NCBI GenBank assembly: GCA_016700415.1
Contig: CP065018.1
Span: 2,672,001-2,736,000 of the forward strand
Source: Flavobacteriales bacterium
Lineage (GTDB): Bacteria > Bacteroidota > Bacteroidia > Flavobacteriales_F > PHOS-HE28
DNA: 64,000 nt
Direction of reading: 5' to 3'
How positions within the stretch are numbered: the stretch's first letter is position 1; the number at the start of each line of letters is the position of its first letter. The notes beneath the pieces were generated by a model. That model was not told the DNA's origin, did not search any database, and worked only from the letters and a program-made list of their open reading frames with translations. Shown piece after piece: positions 61,235-64,000 of the stretch. The translations under genes were made by a program, and so were the position numbers.

Positions 61235-62988
61235 GGCCCTGTGGTGTTGGTGGCATTTGCTTTCAACAGCGCATCGATACGCAAGTGTAGTGCTGCGTTC
61301 ATCCCTTCCAGCTCGTTGATCACGGCATGCTGCTCCTGTACGGCAACGATCAAGGGCAGGGTGAACTGCTCATAGCCCAAGGTGTAATGGTCGTGATCAT
61401 CCACCGGATGATGCACACCGTCGAAATCGAAACCGACCGCCTGCGCTGCGGTCTCCACTTCTTGCGCGACGAAGCCCGTTTGCCGGTCGTGCGAAACCTC
61501 GGCAAGACGTGCGCGGTACGTGGCTATGTGATCGAAAGCGGTCATCGTGTCAAGGCGCTGCCAAATGCCCAAGTGCTTGTCCACCGCTTCGGCTTCAAGC
61601 AGGTAGGTCACCGGTCGCAGCCGCAGCACCAGGTCCAGGCCGGGGACGTTGTGGAGCACATCGGTTTTGAACCGCGCATCGGAGAAATTCTGCCAGGTGC
61701 CGTAGCCGCCTGTACGGTTGTTGTTGGCCACTGTTCCCAAGGTGATGCGGTTGGAAGCACTCGGTGCTGCCGCGTAGCCCACCGATGTCGTGTTCGTGTA
61801 ATTGCCGGCCGGCCCGTTTATCGGCCCAACAGCGGTGTTGTAGCTCGCCGTAGTGACGGCGACCAAAGTGACGTAGCCACCTGCAGTGTTGTATGCGCCC
61901 GTGGTAATGCCAAAGCCACTTGACATGCCCACACCGGTATTATAAGACGCTAAGCTCTCTCCGAGCGCGTCCTTTCCGAAGGCCACATTGTACGAGCCGG
62001 TCAGGTTGACGTCCGAGGCACCGGCCCCCATGGCGCTATTGCGCTGGCCCGTGGTATTCGCTTCCATGGCGCGGTAGCCCATGGCCGCATTCTGGGCGCC
62101 GGTCGTGTTGTTCGCCATACAGCGTGCTCCAGCGGCGGTGTTGGAAGCACCTGTGGTCGTGTTCTGCAAGGCCTGGTAGCCGAGCGCGGTATTATCCGAT
62201 GTGGTCGCATTCTCCAATGCCTGGCAGCCCACCGACGTGTTGCGGCTGCCCGTGGTGTTGGCGCGAAGTGCGCTCAACCCTACAGCCGTATTGTCCGCAC
62301 CCGTGGTATTGGCAAACAGCGCTCTATAGCCTACTGCGGTATTGCGTGCACCAGAGGACTGGTAAAGTGCTTGGTAACCCACTGCCGTGTTCGAAACATT
62401 CGCGAACATCGTGTTGAGCGCAAAGGCGCCCACGGCCGTGTTGTCCGTGCCGGCCACAACATTTTCCAAGGCCTGTATCCCGAATGCAGTATTGCGTGAC
62501 CCGGTGGTCGCGGTCATGGCACGATAGCCGAAGGACGTGCGGGTGTCGCCATCGGCCAGAAAGCCTGCCCGCTGCCCGCCCACGCGCAACTCCAATGGGC
62601 TATTGGTAATGGTGCCGATGAAGTCGGTGCTGAGCGTACCCGCATTACCCGTGAGGGACCACAGGGGGTTCGCCCCCGCTACCGCTACGGCCGCCCACGC
62701 TGCACCATCGAAATACCAAAATTCGTTCACTGAGGTATCATACACCAACAAGCCTTGGGCGGGCGCGGGGATGGCCGTCCGCTCTGCGGTGGTCATGCGC
62801 GGGATCAGAAAGCCGCGTTTCGAATTCCCGGGAAGCCCCCCTGTACTGATATCCAATAGCGCTGATGCATCGGCCGCGGCCCCGGTAACGTTGATGCCGA
62901 TGTTCTGTGCCGAAACGATCAGCGGCAAGAGCAAGGCGAAGGCAAGAACCCAGCCTAAGCGCCGAATGGAACAATGTGCGCGCTCCAT
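61231..62988 (-). CDS. Tail fibre-like secreted protein with S74 autoprocessing domain (first of three)
   Basis: A 585-residue protein from the ATG at 62988 (signal WVLAFALLLPLIVSAQ). Upstream codons in the same frame are poor coding sequence. The N-terminal block matches the paralogues (LLDISTGGLPGNSKRGFLI, YFDGAAWAAV). About 18 NTAVGxxALxxNTTG repeats form the stalk, more regular than in the other two. The S74 domain has FSDARFKTDVLHNVPGL, RPVTYLL, TGFVAQEVETAAQ and HYTLGYEQFTLPLIVAVQEQ. First gene of a three-gene operon. Confidence 0.85.
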   Translation of the reverse strand: MERAHCSIRRLGWVLAFALLLPLIVSAQNIGINVTGAAADASALLDISTGGLPGNSKRGFLIPRMTTAERTAIPAPAQGLLVYDTSVNEFWYFDGAAWAAVAVAGANPLWSLTGNAGTLSTDFIGTITNSPLELRVGGQRAGFLADGDTRTSFGYRAMTATTGSRNTAFGIQALENVVAGTDNTAVGAFALNTMFANVSNTAVGYQALYQSSGARNTAVGYRALFANTTGADNTAVGLSALRANTTGSRNTSVGCQALENATTSDNTALGYQALQNTTTGASNTAAGARCMANNTTGAQNAAMGYRAMEANTTGQRNSAMGAGASDVNLTGSYNVAFGKDALGESLASYNTGVGMSSGFGITTGAYNTAGGYVTLVAVTTASYNTAVGPINGPAGNYTNTTSVGYAAAPSASNRITLGTVANNNRTGGYGTWQNFSDARFKTDVLHNVPGLDLVLRLRPVTYLLEAEAVDKHLGIWQRLDTMTAFDHIATYRARLAEVSHDRQTGFVAQEVETAAQAVGFDFDGVHHPVDDHDHYTLGYEQFTLPLIVAVQEQHAVINELEGMNAALHLRIDALLKANATNTTGP

Positions 62989-63175
62989 GGAAGAAGCCAA
63001 ACACGAGGTTCGCGAAGTGGGCGCGAAAAAGATATGGCGGGTCCGGGTGGGCATCACTTACAAAGAGGGCACTATATCCGCTTTTGGGCAATACCACTTG
63101 AGTAGTACGGATCAGCCCAGTGCGAAGCAAAGCCAGGCCCGGATGGCCAACAAGTAAAAACCCGACATGCGCCGA

Positions 63176-63988
63176 TCAATGGCCAATGTTCCGATCCACC
63201 ATTGGGCGGATCATGCTGGCGAAGCGTTTGGGTGCTTTCCCCAAGTAGTAGGAAAGATCCTTCATCATATGGCTCTCGTCGAAGTAACCGCATTCCAGCG
63301 CGATGTCCAGATCCAGTTTGCGGGTGCGTTGCATGTGACTGTACACATGGTTGAATCGTACCACGGAGCAGAACTCCTTCGGGCTGAGGCCGATCTCTTC
63401 CTTGAACTTGCGTTGTAGTTGGCGTTCGCTGAGACCAATGCTCTTTGCCATTTCGTTAACGGGCAACGTGCCATTGCTTTCGCGTATCCGACCCTCCAGG
63501 ATTTGCACGTGAGTAGGTTCGCTCGTATTGTTCCGCTCGTGTATCCCGTGAACGAATTCCAGCAGCAGATCGAACATGACCTGCGGTTCCGGGTTCGCTC
63601 GTAATCGTGCATAGATGTCGTCAATGGCATCGCCGATCACCTCGTGCGGTGGGATCATTAGTCCGTTGAAGTCCTCCACACTTCGGCCGAATAGCTGGTG
63701 GAACGCGCTGGGGTAGAAATTCAACATAACGCACCGCACGGGAGCATCAGAAGTGCAGATGATGCCACGTTCGGGCGGTACATGTCCGCAGAAGCCATCG
63801 TGCCAATCCATAGGGCCGTTATGGTCGAAGTACTGTGGTTCACCGTCCAGGATCAGCGCCCACTTGATGTAACTGTCAGGCGCGAGTTGCTCAGGCGGAA
63901 GTGGGTGGGGGAAGTAGCCGTATGCCAAGCGATGGATGTGGCGATCCAACGGGACGGGCGGGAAGAATTCGCGGAAGCCTTCGATCAT
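63176..63988 (-). CDS. AraC family transcriptional regulator
   Basis: A 270-residue regulator. The N-terminal ~150 residues are a cupin-like sensor domain of the DUF6597 type (LAYGYFPHPLPPEQLAPDS, YIKWALILDGEP). The C-terminal 100 residues hold two helix-turn-helix motifs: LPVNEMAKSIGLSERQLQRKFKEEIGLSPKEF and ALECGYFDESHMMKDLSYYLGKAPKRF (shown only in part by key phrases). It lies 187 bases from the S74 operon on the same strand and may control it. The ATG at 63988 is 13 bases from the window edge. Confidence 0.9.
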   Translation of the reverse strand: MIEGFREFFPPVPLDRHIHRLAYGYFPHPLPPEQLAPDSYIKWALILDGEPQYFDHNGPMDWHDGFCGHVPPERGIICTSDAPVRCVMLNFYPSAFHQLFGRSVEDFNGLMIPPHEVIGDAIDDIYARLRANPEPQVMFDLLLEFVHGIHERNNTSEPTHVQILEGRIRESNGTLPVNEMAKSIGLSERQLQRKFKEEIGLSPKEFCSVVRFNHVYSHMQRTRKLDLDIALECGYFDESHMMKDLSYYLGKAPKRFASMIRPMVDRNIGH

Positions 63989-64000
63989 CGTTTACGCGCT

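Overview
The window looks like a chromosome segment of a GC-rich member of the Bacteroidota, most likely a Flavobacteriales-type lineage. Supporting signs are several secreted proteins ending in type IX secretion (T9SS) sorting-domain-like tails, Bacteroidota-style tail-fibre/S74 proteins, TAnnTTTG-type promoter sequence, and the near absence of Shine-Dalgarno motifs. I saw no rRNA, tRNA or CRISPR array, though I had no search tool.

Region 1 (1-11.5 kb) is a defence island. A type I restriction-modification operon runs hsdM (cut by the window edge), hsdS, hsdR. Two cassettes are embedded in it on the same strand: abi (Abi_2/HEPN family) plus a GmrSD-like DUF262/DUF1524 nuclease between hsdM and hsdS, and an XRE-ImmA/IrrE protease plus a DUF4411 PIN-like protein between hsdS and hsdR. 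An HNH nuclease and a PD-(D/E)XK nuclease follow. The abi leader can form a promoter-hairpin-U7 structure that could be a small RNA or attenuator.

Region 2 (11.6-20.3 kb, mostly minus strand) holds a T9SS-type surface protein, a seven-bladed SBBP propeller protein, a LytT/LytS-like two-component pair, a PNGase F-like lipoprotein, and a hicBA module whose hicA is dead (frameshift plus nonsense). Region 3 (20.3-25.9 kb) is accessory: a C5 methyltransferase/HNH restriction pair lies between ~200-bp direct repeats, then come an AT-rich Ntn-hydrolase-like gene and an IS256-family element with 9-bp target duplications. The IS splits an unknown gene that can be rebuilt in frame as 308 aa.

Region 4 (26-31.1 kb) is a formate oxidation operon: FdhF-type molybdenum subunit, 5-formyl-THF cyclo-ligase, and a NuoE-NuoF fusion. 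Region 5 (31.4-43.8 kb) has a secreted esterase, an Acg-like nitroreductase, and a tandem family of class III adenylate cyclases with different sensor N-termini (SnoaL, 7TM-DISM-like, TPR), plus a truncated copy and a frameshifted copy. Three of these five carry short-word repeats inserted in frame at the same point after the catalytic core.

Region 6 (43.4-64 kb) is general chromosomal content: GIY-YIG-like protein, SnoaL lipoprotein, subtilisin, aldo/keto reductase, MsrB, TMEM175-like channel, M13 protease, AsmA-like protein, ArsC/Spx protein, delta-60 repeat protein, AsnRS, three translationally coupled S74 tail-fibre proteins and an AraC regulator.
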